A stretch of DNA of 64,000 nt from Selaginella moellendorffii (Eukaryota > Streptophyta > Lycopodiopsida > Selaginellales > Selaginellaceae): the NCBI RefSeq assembly GCF_000143415.4, contig NW_003314295.1, positions 248,001 through 312,000 on the forward strand, read 5' to 3'. Shown one piece after another: positions 12,001-23,520 of the stretch. The position numbers and the translations under genes are program-made. Every line of letters begins with the position of its first letter. Position 1 is the stretch's first letter. The notes under the pieces are model-generated. The model had not been told where the DNA came from. It saw nothing but the letters and a program-made list of their open reading frames with translations, and searched no databases.

Positions 12001-14618
12001 AACTATCAGCAGCGTGAAAGAGCCGAAGGTGTTTGCTACAACCATAGTCCGAGAAAGTGAAGCAATGAATCGGAAAAGACCTCCCGACATTTGATGAATT
12101 AAGAACATGAGGAGGAACTGCTGGAAGAACCTGAAACACAAACATAAAATATCAACACTTTTCTCACTTAACATCAATGTAACAGACCTGGCGGCACTAG
12201 GAGCAAATCCAACCACGTAGTACGTCATGCACACCCAAAGTGCTGATTCGAGCAGGGACACTGGAATTCGAGTGATCAAGTTAGGAAGAGAAAATGCCCA
12301 CGCAGGAAATAGCATCTGGTCCCGCTGCTTGTAAAATACTGGAAGTCGCGCAATGGTCATTGACAACTCCGCAAATCCATTAAACATGACGATGATCAGG
12401 CCGAAGAATAAGGCTCCCATGTAGAGACTGCCATCGCCAACAGTTCTGTGATGCATTTCGGTCCGGAGAAACACAGTCATCGTGATTACGGCTATAACAA
12501 TCAGCTGCATTGGAAATTTTAGTATCAGATGTATAGATTTTAGTCTTTGATAGCATACCTGACAACTTTTGAACACATAGACGAATGAGTTCCTCTTCAT
12601 CAAAAGTATCTCCCGCGCCAAGAGAGCCTTGAAAAGCTCCCAGTTACTAAGAGCGTACTTCTGAGTGACAAGAGCTGCCGGATGGCTTTTACTCTTGTCG
12701 AAAGGCCGCGCCAATTCTTCAGCAATGTTCTGACCGACATGGAACTTTTGAAAGGCATCCGCGAACTCCTGGACAGGTATAAATCTGTATGGCATCCTCT
12801 TGTCAGCCCAATACTGTTCCTGGTCTTTCCTTGACGTGACTTCTTGCAAAAAGTCCGCGACACCTTTCCTCGGAGGACATTTAAATCCCTGCGTCTCGAA
12901 GAAATCCAACACGAGTTCCCGGGGCCCCTGATACACAATCTGCCCCTCCGATAGAAGAATCAAGTCGTCGAAAAGCTCAAACGTCTCGGGAGCAGGCTGG
13001 AGCAAGGAGATGACCATGGTAGCATCGAGCACATGGACAAACTGCCTTAAGCTCTTCACTATCTGAAATGTGGTCGAGCTGTCAAGACCGGTTGAAATCT
13101 CGTCCATGAAAAGAGACTTTGCAGGCCCAACGAGCATCTCTCCTGCAAAATAAACATTTGTCATAAACAAATCGTGACCAAAAAGCTTCCAGGCTTGCAA
13201 GTCTTACCTGTAGTGACACGCTTCTTTTGTCCTCCAGAAATACCCCTGCGCATGGCGTCTCCGACAAGTATATCAGAACAAACGTCCAAACCCAAAATCT
13301 GGAAGCGAAAAAATGCATGAGAACCGCGAATCCTCTTTGATCACGATCCAAAACACGCTTACCTTCAGCACATAGTCCGTTACAATGGAGGTCTCCTGAC
13401 CCTCTATAGCCGACGCCTGTAAGAAGCTCGTAAGAGCGCTGCCAACCAAAAAGTGCTTATTACCTTCATGAACGCATCAACATCGGGATCCGGTTTGATC
13501 TTGGCGTTTTTCTCCCGTCTTGAAAGCTCCGTTATCATCTCTGACACAAGTTATAGGAAAGTCAATTCCACTTGCACGCCAACCCAGGACGTTGCTTACC
13601 ATATCTGCTTCCCACTCCTTGACACCTAGAAGCAAAATCAAACGTCTCCCTCACTGTCAACTCCCCGCTATGCAAGTCGTGTTGGCTTATGTAAGCAGAA
13701 GTCCTTTGAGGCACAAATTCAGTCAATGTGTGGCCATTGTAGGTGACTCTCCCAGAAACCTGTAAAGTAAAATCTAAGATGAGAACCATCTCCTAAAAGC
13801 TAGAGGACTTCCTTGCCTTAAGGCTTTGGTCCAACTTTCCAGAAAGCGCCAGAAGCAGCGTAGTTTTCCCTGCGTTAGGAGGGCCCAGCAGAAGTGTCAT
13901 CCTGTAGAGAAGTATGAGTACAAGATTTTTGCCGAAAGCTGCAGCAATTTCATTACCTGGAAGGCTTCACGGTACCACTAACGTTGTGCAAAATCGTGAG
14001 GACGTGTTTCTTAGAAGGGAGCAAGTGTAGCTTTCCCAAGATTTGCTGGAAAAACAAATCACAACATAAAAGTAAGAGCCAGAGAGCGATGAAAAGATTT
14101 TTTCGTTAATAATACGAACCTAGGACATGTTGATGACAAAGTTAAACAGCGTCGGTAGAGCTCGCTTGCCGACACGTACAGCAGCTTCGATTTGAAGTCC
14201 TTCGTACCTCACCTCGATTTTGGGAAGGTCTATCCCGACTCTGAGACAATTGTTCCAAGAGTGAGAAGAAACTCGAATCAAAACATTTCTACTACCTGTC
14301 GATCCTTTCCCGGAGCTTGCGGATGAACATCTCGTTCTCCGTGTCCGTTGTTGCCAAGAGCTTCTCCACAAGATTCCTCCTCTCCGTGAGGCCCAAGGAC
14401 TTGACATCAATGTGCTCGTGGCGAGTGCTCCCATGCTCGCCCACGTTCTTGATTATGGCCGTCCGGAGGCGATCGTATGTGGGAAGCTTCTCCAGCGCGG
14501 CCCACTTCAGGGCCTCCTCATCGTCCACCTCCCTGACCGAGCTGCGCGAGAAGACATTTTCCGTCCACGATCGCGAGCTCGCCGCTCTCATCAGCTCCAC
14601 GTCGGTCGGAAGCGCCAT
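9064..14618 (-). pseudogene. full-size PDR-type ABCG transporter, copy A, nonsense codon 148
   Basis: This gene encodes a plasma-membrane-type pleiotropic drug resistance ABC exporter with NBD1-TMD1-NBD2-TMD2 order. The start is MALPTDVELM at 14,618 and the stop at 9064-9066 follows KVFNFQNR. NBD1 shows Walker [12 protein letters not shown] (about 13,880), signature ISGGQKKRV (about 13,230) and Walker B LFMDEIST (about 13,100). NBD2 shows [16 protein letters not shown] (about 11,120), [15 protein letters not shown] and [12 protein letters not shown] (about 10,690). The C-terminal exon contains VWWRWYYWASPPAWSLYG. Many short introns separate the exons. Exon 1 is 14,296-14,618 and exon 2 is 14,120-14,240; the last codon of exon 2 is TAG (14,120-14,122), where copy B has CAG. 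I followed the remaining exons and saw no other lesion. Substrate is not inferable from the sequence. Confidence 0.9.
13760..13816 (-). other. GC-AG intron in PDR copy A
   Basis: The exon ends AAG and the intron begins GCAAGG instead of GT. It ends TTACAG before GTTTCTGGGAGA. Joining here restores the conserved protein wording [13 protein letters not shown]. The same 57-bp intron is at 47,740-47,796 in copy B. Confidence 0.8.
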
Positions 14619-14840
14619 CGCTCCCCCCTTGTCCCCTCTTTCGCGACGATCCAATGCAATGTTTTCGGCAATATCTGGAATTCCGGGGCGAGGCGACCTA
14701 CAAAATTCCACCCCCGATTCGACGAGCTACCACTAGAAGTCGATTCGATCGAGATCCAGATCCCAGATCCTGGCGCTACATCCCTGGATCGATCGAGCCG
14801 GAAGAAATGAGGAGAATGGAAAATAGTTTGGGAGCTAGGG

Positions 14841-14850
14841 CTTTATATAA
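14841..14850 (-). promoter_or_regulatory. TATA-box candidate of PDR copy A
   Basis: Read on the minus strand the site is TTATATAAAG, about 225 bases upstream of the ATG at 14,618. It is conserved in copy B at 48,747-48,756, where the 5' region between it and the ATG is about 70 bases shorter. Confidence 0.55.
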
Positions 14851-14899
14851 CTTGGACACTTGGCCTCTTTGGACCATGGCCGGAAACTTCTACCAACAA

Positions 14900-15600
14900 G
14901 CTTCTCATTTAGACGCTTCTGGGATTTGATCCGACGGTCCAGACGCTTAACTAGAAAGCGCACGTGATGCTGTGATTTCGTGACCCTCTTCTATGGAGAG
15001 TCCTCGCCAATAAAAACCTGTTCTAGACAAAGTAGGAGTGCTCTTCTCGACGCCGCCGCACACGCTTTGGCGTGGATGCAAAGTTTTCTTCCCGGGTTTT
15101 TGAGCGAAATTTCGAAATAGAAGCGTTGACAGGGGTGAATATGCTGCGTACACTAGTTGTTTCAACAATGGTGTTTGAACACCACCAATAGGATTGGAAA
15201 AAAAAATGGTGGTTGTTTCCTCGAATTCGACTGGAATCGTTCGGCTATTCAATGTGACCTGATCAAAGGTCTTTACAAATTGTAGTAACTTTTGATTACT
15301 GAAGAAATTTTATGTTTACTGGAGTTATTTTATTCAATATAATTCAACTAGTTTGGAGTCAACTTTGATTTGCGATCTTTGAGCAGCATTCAAGATAGTT
15401 TTGCTCGGTGGAAGGAGGTCCCGTGCTAATAATGTAAAACACTTCGGTTTACTAGCAGTTTTTTAAGTACAACTTGTGGTAGAGTTTGATCTCATTACTA
15501 GCAGCTTTTAAATACAATATGTGCTGTCATAAGATCTCGCTGCGCTATATGCTAAACATTCGCGTTTGCAAATCAAAAAGCGATTGAGATTCTCATCTTG
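14900..15600. other. intergenic region between PDR copy A and ELP3
   Basis: No gene seen. The sequence is conserved with 48,860-49,560 of copy B apart from small indels, so it was part of the duplicated block. It holds the PDR upstream region and the ELP3 3' flank (tail-side). Confidence 0.7.
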
Positions 15601-15605
15601 TAAAC

Positions 15606-16383
15606 TTACAATCTTTTCGTCATGTAGGGACCTTCTAGCTCATAGCCTAGTTTCCTGTAGTAGTGTCTAGTTCCCACTCCGGATATCACTGCCAGTTTCA
15701 CGGATCGATGCTCCTTGCGAGCTATCCTCTCGGCTTCTTCCATCAAAAGAGTTCCATACCCTGTACAAATTGGAAGTAGCTTGAGACAATAGGATAAAGA
15801 TGAAAACAAATAGACATGGTGTTGTAGCTTGTCGGCGTCACGGCCATGAACCGGCACCACAGTTCCATAAACGTGCAGCTCGCGAACTATCGAACATCTG
15901 TCCAGCAGATCGGGGCATGTAGCGTTGGGACCGCATTTTCTCATGCGCAGTAAACCCACCAGTATATCCTAGATGATCACTCTCAAGCAAGATAAGCATG
16001 ATATGCATGAGAAAGACTTTGAGAAAGCTTTAGGCAAAATACCTGTCTAGTGTCTTCATAGGCCAGAAACGTCTCCCAGCCTTTGTTAGCACAGTAGTCA
16101 CGCCTTACTAGCTCTACTTCTTCAGGCTTGATTTGATTGTGTATATCCTGCAAAAGAATCAGAATTATTAGTTGAATGTTACTTACTCGTAAGCATGTGA
16201 GCAAACCTGAATCCCAGCTTCTCTTGTCCTGACATCTCTACATTTCAAGCCCAAGTCCTCCATCCTCATCAACGCCAGCTCTCGCAGGTTTCCCTTCTCG
16301 ACGCCCGACGTTACAAGAGGCATGGGGATATCACGTTGTATGCGATAGACCCGAGTCCAGGGAGGTACCAGAGACAACACTCG
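15606..16383 (-). pseudogene. ELP3: ELP3, 3' half (GNAT acetyltransferase part), copy A
   Basis: This is the C-terminal part of the Elongator catalytic subunit, which modifies the tRNA wobble uridine. Exons on the minus strand give [19 protein letters not shown], then [20 protein letters not shown] and [12 protein letters not shown]. The last exon is the GNAT motif [13 protein letters not shown] ending in GPYMTKRL. Homology to copy B stops at 16,383, inside the codons for VARVL, because the 5' half of the gene is inverted to the right. At about 15,757 one base is missing relative to copy B (GGTAT against GGTTAT), which shifts the last exon after splicing. It cannot encode an intact ELP3. Confidence 0.88.
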
Positions 16384-17675
16384 AGGAAATTGACACCGGG
16401 ACGGGGAGGCGTTGTCCAGCAGCGGCTGAGCGAGGACGAGGCCAGGGTACGGGCAATTGCGGAGATTGTAGGGGCTATGGTGGAAGGACGCCGCAGCGGT
16501 GAGGACGTCGATCTCAATGCGCTTAAATCCGCTGCTTGCCGCCGCTACGGCCTTGCCCGAGCGCCAAAGCTCGTGGAGACGATCGCGGCGTTGCCAGAGA
16601 ATGAGCGCGATCTCGTCCTGCCCAGGCTCAAGGCCAAGCCTGTGCGCACTGCCTCTGGGATTGCCGTGGTTGCCGTCATGTCCAAGCCGCATCGGAACCC
16701 ACACATCGCCTATCTGTGTCTGCTGCCCGGGAGGCCCAGATTCGGACTTCGAATATAGCACACAGTCCTGGTATGAACCAACGAGCATGAGAGCAATTCG
16801 AGCAAGGTAAATTCTATAGTCTTTTTCATTTCTTTTTTTGCTAGCAAAAAAAAATTCAGGTACAATCCTTATATACAGCCATAGCGTGGATAAGGTGATC
16901 AAGTTTATGGATTCTCTTCTCTGTCACTGAGCAAAGGTGATCGCCACAGGTTGAATGTATCCTTATGGGAGGTACTTTCATGTCTTTGCCAGCAGAATAC
17001 CGCGACTATTTTATCCAAAATCTCCATGACGCTCTGTCTGGTCACACCTCTCGAGATGTGGAGGAAGCCGTGAGATACTCAGAGCATGCTGCCATCAAGT
17101 GCATTGGACTGACCATTGAGACGTAAGCCTTGCGTGGTTTCTTTCAATCACCTGGTTTCTTAATTTCGTTTTTCTCGCTGTTGCAGGCGTCCCGACTACT
17201 GTCTGTCTCCTCACTTGCGCCAGATGTTGTCTTATGGCTGTACGCGGCTTGAGATTGGGGTGCAGAGCACGTACGAAGATGTCGCTCGAGATACTAACCG
17301 GGGCCATACTGTTGCTGCTGTTGCCGACTGCTTTTGCCTTGCCAAGGACGCTGGCTTTAAGGTCCGATGGCATTTCCTACACGAACTTCTTTCGCTGATT
17401 ATGTATTTCAGGTGGTTGCTCATATGATGCCTAACCTTCGAAACGTTGATATGGAACGGGACATGGAAAGCTTCCGCGAGTTTTTTGAAAATCATTCCTT
17501 TCGAGCGGACGGCCTCAAAATCTATCGAACGCTGGTTATTCAAGGGACAGGTTTGTACGAGCTATGGAAGACTGGAAGGTTAGTGTATTTGCTGGTCTTT
17601 TCTCCGAGACAAAACTGATGTGCATCCTGATTGATACAGGTACAAGAACTATCCACCTGAACAACTCGTCAATCT
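16384..17675 (+). pseudogene. ELP3: ELP3, 5' half (radical-SAM part), inverted, copy A
   Basis: The plus strand encodes [15 protein letters not shown], then [15 protein letters not shown] and VAVMSKPHR, followed by the [33 protein letters not shown] and [10 protein letters not shown] blocks in further exons with short introns. It ends at [11 protein letters not shown]. In the iron-sulfur region the first cysteine of the cluster motif is replaced (PHRNPHIA where copy B has PHRCPHIA). An 11-base deletion then destroys the frame at TTGNICVYC. A 35-base deletion follows after the exon-2 start (about 16,880). The orientation is opposite to the 3' half. Confidence 0.88.
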
Positions 17676-17687
17676 CTCCACTGCCAT
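17676..17687 (-). pseudogene. ELP3: stranded first four codons of ELP3
   Basis: On the minus strand this reads ATG GCA GTG GAG (Met-Ala-Val-Glu). Flipping 16,384-17,675 back would place it directly before AGG AAA TTG ACA CCG GGA at the other end of the inverted piece. This identifies the inversion breakpoint between codons 4 and 5 of ELP3. It depends on the reading of the inversion ends and not on any database match. Confidence 0.75.
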
Positions 17688-17689
17688 TT

Positions 17690-18205
17690 GCTGCTAAAAC
17701 CCTAACCCAAGAACCCTAAAAGAAAAAGTTGAAATATATTTTTGACCAGCCATCGCTCCATTCTAGCCCTAAATTCAAACCTGTCTTTTTTTTTCCTTTA
17801 AAAATTAAGTTATTTTGAAATTTTTTTTAATCAGTTTTAACAAGTCCATTGCTATTTAAATTTTTGGTTTGCTTAAGTAAACGTTATAGTGGGACCCATT
17901 TTCATTCAACAAAGCCTCAAAGAAAACACACCTTTCTAGTCGTAATGTCTACCAAACACGCCACACGCTCAGAGTCTGCTCCCCACCTCTGAGGTATCAA
18001 TCTCCTTTCTCCCCAACCTCGCAAAACCCCTCCCTCAAGATGTCCCACCACGTCAGCCTGTTTGCCACGTGAACTATTCGCGATACAACCAAAAAATAGA
18101 AAAAGTTAGGGTTAGGGTTCGACAGTAAGGCTTTGCTAACGATTCGAACGGCGTTTACTTGTGTGTCCTCAACTCCTAGACTAATGTCACATGCATAACA
18201 TTGTG
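17690..18205. other. no gene; ELP3 5' flank and retroelement edge
   Basis: The first part is the former 5' flank of ELP3 (ACCCTAA-type motifs on the plus strand around 17,697-17,720). The rest probably contains the 3' LTR side of the minus-strand gypsy element. No ORF of note is present. Two adjacent TTAGGG units near 18,105 are too few to be telomeric. Confidence 0.5.
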
Positions 18206-18208
18206 TAG

Positions 18209-21200
18209 TCATTTCCTCTTTTTCGAAGGAGAGACTTGAAAAAACATGGGTCTGATTGAGCGCTCTCTAGGACTTCTAACATTGCTGTCGAATATCAAAT
18301 TAGAGAATCGTAATTCTGTGGCTAACACTGTCCATGGCATTGCACTCTCTGTTTGCTGAGCCAAAATTGTCATCTTAGCTTGAGTTGGCTGATCTATTAC
18401 CAATAGGGCCCATCGTACCGTGAAGAACACTTCCTTCCTAGGATGCCTTGCACCACAACTTTGGCCATGACAGAATCTCCAACACCAAAGGGATGATCAT
18501 TGATTCTTTTTCTTGTAGTTCCTTGAATAACGAGCTTGTGCCTGTTCAATGTTTGCTCTTGCTCTTTCTTCCAAGATCGGCCTGTGATTCGAGCTTTCTC
18601 CAATGTAGTTCTGGGATTCAATACCATCATTGGTTGCGGTGAGATCTCGCTCAAAAGGTGAAAAACCTGTGGACTCGTGTCTTGTTGTTCTGTAAGCAAA
18701 GAGTACTTCCGGCAAAACATTGTCCCACTCCCCTTTCTTGAGCAAAATATTTACTGAGACCATCTTTTCTAGTGTCTTGTTTAAGCGCTCTACCATGCCA
18801 TTAGTTGAAGGTTTGAATCGTCCTGTCAGGGTGTGCTTCGCACCCATTCTGCAGCACAGTAGGGAGAATGCCTCACTGCAAAACTCTTTTCCCCTGTCAG
18901 TAAGGATCTCCTCTGGGACTCCATGTCTTAAGATAACATCCTCGTAGATAAACTCCACGGCAGTCTGAGTAGATTTGTCTTTTACTGCTCGTGCCTCAAC
19001 CTACTTAGAGAAGTAGTCCATGCAAACAACAATATATTTGTTGCCATGTCTGGAGGGGAAGTTGAAAGGTCCAACAAAATCAAGTCCCACCCTTGCAAAG
19101 GCCCTCCAATTGGCAACGGCTGTAATTCTGAGGTTATAGATGACCGCATAGGAGCATTAGAGATCTTGCAAGCCGTACATGAGGCTATCACCCGATCAAC
19201 ATCATTCCTCATACCAATCCACCAGTAATGCTGCTGTAAATCATCTAGGATCCTGTTCCGTGATAAATGTCCCGATAAAGAGGAAGCATGGTATCTAGCA
19301 CGAGCTCATCGACCTCATCCCGCTGAACTACCAACAGGTATTGATTCAGCTCTCTTGAAGCGATGTACATTAGCTTGCCATCTAGCACACCAAACTTATC
19401 TCTTCCTCGATTGAGTTTTCTCCTCACTGACTTGTCAATGCCAGGAACAATCTCTCCTGAGTCAGCAAAGGCCAAGCGCAGTTTGTATTCTTCGCGATCC
19501 ATCTGAAGTCCAAAGCAGGGATAACTACCTCAACCAACCCACACACTTAAATAATCAAGTCCAAATGGGGATGCTCACGCGGATGGAACTACAACCCAGA
19601 ACAGGAATGATAAATATTGCCACTATAGCAAGGAAATTCAACAAGTTTGTGAGACAGTCTAGCTGTGAAAGGCTCTGGATAACCCGTGAGCCTCTTTTGT
19701 AAACAATTTCATAGTCATATCCCATTAAGTAAATCGACCATCGCTGGAGACGACCTGAGAGTGATCCTGAGCCTTGAAGAGCCTTGAGCGCTTGGTGATC
19801 AGTTTCGATTTTGACTCGGGTGCCATGGACATAAGCACGGAAGTGTTTGAGTCCCTGTACTACAGCAAGACATTCCTTTTCCGAAATGGAGTAATTTTGC
19901 TCAGCTTTCTGCTATAATAAGCAATGGGATGTTCCGCATTGCCAATCTGTGCCAATATTGCTGATATGGCAAGTCTTGACGCATCGCACTGCAAAAGCTG
20001 CACAAGATGGATCAATACATTACCAGGCAACCACAATACCTGCAATCAGGATAAGATAATATAGGCTACTTGCACAGCTCCCGCTTTAGTTCTTCAAAGG
20101 CGTTCTGCTGCTTGGCACCCCAAGCCATCCGCTCCGACTGCTTTAGAAGCTTTGTCAGTGGCAAGGCCCTTTCTGCGATTTGTTGATAAATCTTCGATAA
20201 TAGCCAGCCAGACCAAGAAAGGCTTTAATCTGCATCGAGACATTAGAGTTCCAAACACACGAAGGAGAACTCGTGTACCTACTTCTTTCCCTCAGGAATA
20301 GGAAACTCCTTCACTGCTGATATTTTCTCAGGATCCGGAGCAATTCCTTTGCCAGATACCACATGTCCAAGAAACTTAATTTCGCGCATGAAGAAGTGAC
20401 ATTTTTTTGGCTTAATCTTCAGACCTGCTGCTTTCAATCTATAAAATACCTTTCTGAGGTCTGTGATGTGGCTACATACTCCCCGAGAATAGACATTAAC
20501 GTCGTCTATATAGACAAGTGACGATTCCCATCTGAGCGTACCGAGGACACGGTCAATAAGTCTTTGAAAAGTAGCACTCGTGTTACATAGCCCAAAAGGC
20601 ATGCTTTTGAACTGGTACAAACCATCCCGGCATGTAAAAGCTGTCTTTTCCTTATCCTCTTCTCTCATAGGCACTTGCCAGAATCCAGAGGCTAGATCAA
20701 TTGAGGAAAACACCTGCGTTACAACACATAAGTACCAGCATACCTCTCTCTCAGACATCTACCTGTGCACCAGCAAGCTGGTCGAGTGTATCATCTATTT
20801 GTGGTAGTGGATAAACATCACGCTTAGAAATGGAGTTCAACTTGCGATAATCAATGCAGAATCTGGTTGTGCCATCCTTCTTCTCGACGAGAACCACTGG
20901 CGATGCCCAGGGTGATGATGAAGGCTCAATTACGTCAGCATCTAACATTTTCTTAATCTCCTCGGAAACAATCTTCCACTGTTTGGGAGTTTCACGGTAT
21001 GCATGCTGCTTGATAGGCTTGCTTGAGGAAGTATGGATCTCATGATGAAGCATATCAGTTTTGGTCAAGAGTTCCAGTACTAAAAATCTCCTGATACTGC
21101 CACAGCAACTCATCAAATTCAGAAACGAGATCCGTACCTGAGAGCATATCTCCAACTTTTAGTTCTCCTTTTATCCTCCCAAGGAATTTTAGAGCCTCCT

Positions 21201-22252
21201 CATCTAGTGGCAGCTTTTCTGAAGACATACAGCTCACTCCCCCAACATAATTTTTGAATGGTTCTCGCAATCCAAGAGCATCCAGACCATAAACAGCTGT
21301 ATAGCACACAATGTCTGAGATATCTTCGCATGCTGCCTCGGCTATAGGATCACCCGACTTGACGTTCACCGTGGAGGTTGTCAAGTTTGCCATAAGGATG
21401 TCAGGCTTGTCCTTATATGCAGAACTAATTATTCCATTAGCTACTGACATGCCTCTCTAGAGTGCCTGATATGAGGACCACAAGTGATGAACGTTCCCTT
21501 GCAGCAACAAATAAAGAATTGTGTTGGGACAAATGCCTACATGTACTGGGCATGAATACATGCAGCATGGAACAAAACAAATTAAATCACAACCTGTGAC
21601 ATAGGAGGAATCGTAATGTCTGCGTCCGCTTTTAGTAGCACCACCTTTCGATCAACCAAAAATACTTTGTTTGCAATTGCCTCTGCAAAGAGCAACCACA
21701 GCTTGTGAGGCAACATCAATCTGGATGCCATGTTACCTTTGCATGGCTCCTTCCACAGATACATCCCTTGCTTGATTGGAGCAAATGTTTTAAACTCGGA
21801 AGTGCAACAAAAGGCTTTGTGTGAAGATTCAGGTTTAAGCAGACCCCCCAACTTCACAGGTCTGTGACCATTGGAGAAAGTGAGTTGCCTCTCCCTTATT
21901 TCAATCTTTGCACCTATAGCATCCATCCAATCAAGTCCCAATAGTGCTGCATTTGCACACGTGACTATACATGTCATCCTCACTGTTGTGTTCCCAACCT
22001 TCAAATCAAGGTTGACTAGACCTCAAGGTGTATATAGCTCATCATTGATCATGTGTATAAGTATGTGATGACAAGGGCATACCACCTTGGAGGCCTCTGT
22101 TACCCACTTTTCTAGCACTATTGTCTCATCATAGCTTGTGTCCACCATGGCCACCACTCTCTCAGAGAAATCTGAGTTCAACCATAGAGATAACAAATTG
22201 ATTTTCTTTTGGTCCACCATATCATGACCACAACAAAATTTTGTGATTGTAG
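18209..22252 (-). mobile_element. Ty3/gypsy element 2, pol region (integrase to protease)
   Basis: Reading down the minus strand from 22,252: a protease-like region (VDTSYDETIVLEKWV, later LLGLDWMDAIGAKIEI). RT follows with [21 protein letters not shown] and SSIDLASGFWQVP, MPFGLCNTSATFQR and the YIDD box at about 20,500. RNase H has LLQCDASRLAISAILAQ. The integrase zinc module has CTACK, and the core has LTDRGKEF and NGMVERLNKTL. Frameshifts and stops occur in RNase H and integrase. Two 49-base GT-AG gaps interrupt pol (see the separate entry). This copy is not intact. Confidence 0.9.
20714..20762 (-). other. 49-bp intron-like gap inside gypsy RT
   Basis: The RT frame runs to DQLAGAQ, then GTAGATG...AACGCAG, then continues VFSSIDLASGFWQ. 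Forty-nine bases are not a multiple of three, yet removal restores both frame and conserved wording. A second 49-base segment (GTACACG...GATGCAG, about 20,228-20,276) lies at the RT/RNase H junction before IKAFLGLAGYY, there directly after a TAG codon. These look like real short introns in pol; that they are spliced is inference. Confidence 0.6.
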
Positions 22253-22805
22253 TGTAAGCAATCAAAGAGAACAACTTAAGAGACAGTCCATAGGGTTCAA
22301 ATATAGAGGGAAAGGGCTCATGAATAAAAGTGCATCCCCTTTTTCAATGGGTCTTAGGATATTTGGGTTAAGCGTTCTAGGGTTTGAATAGTACTGGGTT
22401 GGGTGACCTCCCGGGAAATCCAAATTCAAGAGCTTACATTTGGTATCAGAGAAGTCTCGAGTCTGATTCTGTTGGTTAGTTTAGGGGAATCACATTTGAG
22501 ATTAACATTTGGCAAGTTTAGTTTGCTTCTGGCTGGGCTAGACTCGAGGGGTAGGGTGTTAAGAGAGCAAGGCTCTCGGGAGAGATGCAGCTCTCAACTT
22601 CCATTCACGAAGGCGTGAATTTGCAAAGAAGCATGATGGATTGTAAATAACTAAAGAGAACGGCTTGAGAGACGGTCTATAGGGTTTAAATATAAAGGGA
22701 AAGAGCCCATGAATAAAAGTGCAACCCCTTTTCCAATTAGTTAATTAAATGTCCTTAGGTTTAAATAATACTGGGTCCCAAAAAGTCCAAATTCAAAAGC
22801 TTATA
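22253..22805 (+). mobile_element. TRIM element 1 (miniature LTR retroelement)
   Basis: Two direct repeats of about 186 and 164 bp (22,253-22,438 and 22,642-22,805) begin TGTAAGC/TGTAAAT and end GCTTACA/GCTTATA. Right after the first repeat is TTGGTATCAGAG, the primer-binding site complementary to initiator tRNA-Met. The internal region is about 200 bp and has no coding capacity. A perfect 5-bp target site duplication, TGTAG, flanks it (22,248-22,252 and 22,806-22,810). It is inserted between the gag and protease parts of gypsy element 2. Confidence 0.92.
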
Positions 22806-23520
22806 TGTAGAAAGAAGGGTAAAGTATCCATTATTTGCGTCTGACCCTTGCACAAGCGCAAGCTCTAATTTAAATTCTCTTCCGAAGACTTTGCTTTAAG
22901 GGCCTCAACTTACCAGTTCAGGTCATTGTATCACTTCTCTAGGTCAGCAATGTAGGTACAATCATGTTGAATGTGGCCCTCTTTCCCAGAAGTGTAACAA
23001 CCAATCCTTTTGCTAGGTCCCTTGTCCCTTTCCCCATCAGTAGGTGCCAACTGCTTGACACCACTACCTACCATGGAACCATTGGTATATCTGTTTTTTT
23101 GAGACCAGCTACCTCTCGAGAAAATCTCACCTCTTTTGGCATCATAGTAGTAGTCCTCTGGCTCTCCTGAGTCATCACTCTCTTGTATCTATGGCTGAGC
23201 AACACGTGTTGTAATTGCTTTGGGTTTCCACTTTTTTAATGCTTTTGCTGCCGCAGAAAGCAATTTGTCCATAGATCTCGTTTTTGCAGTGATCAGATAA
23301 GGCTGCAAATCCTCACGAAAGCCTCAATAAAAAGCTTGCTTCGCCATCCTTTCTACCTTTTCAATGTCATTAGAGATATATGTGGCAGCCCGTCATAGAA
23401 CAGCCCAATATTGCTGCACAATTTTGCCCTTTTGATAATTTCTTGTATTGATAAGTTCAAAGGCTCTATCCTCTAGATCCCCAATGATGAAGAGCCTCTT
23501 GGCCAAAGCTATGGCCTCAT
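22806..23520 (-). pseudogene. gag remnant of gypsy element 2
   Basis: Minus-strand frames give a Gag-like block (GFREDLQPYL, SMDKLLSAAAKALKKW; about 23,200-23,340). After it comes a zinc-knuckle-like motif GCYTSGKEGHIQHDCT (about 22,953-23,002), in which the second cysteine of the CCHC knuckle is serine. Internal stops are present. It is separated from pol by the TRIM insertion. Confidence 0.7.

Larger units (their letters stand above)
8755..17690. repeat. segmental duplication, copy A (PDR transporter plus ELP3)
   Basis: The sequence from about 8755 to 16,383 matches about 42,685 to 50,342 in the same orientation at very high identity, including introns, promoter and intergenic DNA. Beyond 16,383 copy A is inverted up to 17,675 relative to copy B. 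The left edge lies at the 5' end of the FTSH4-like gene of copy B, of which only a few bases remain in copy A. Indels of up to about 70 bp distinguish the copies, for example in the PDR 5' region. Confidence 0.92.

Noticed and set aside
18100-18120. TTAGGG repeats as interstitial telomere
   Set aside because: Only two units, and plants normally use TTTAGGG.
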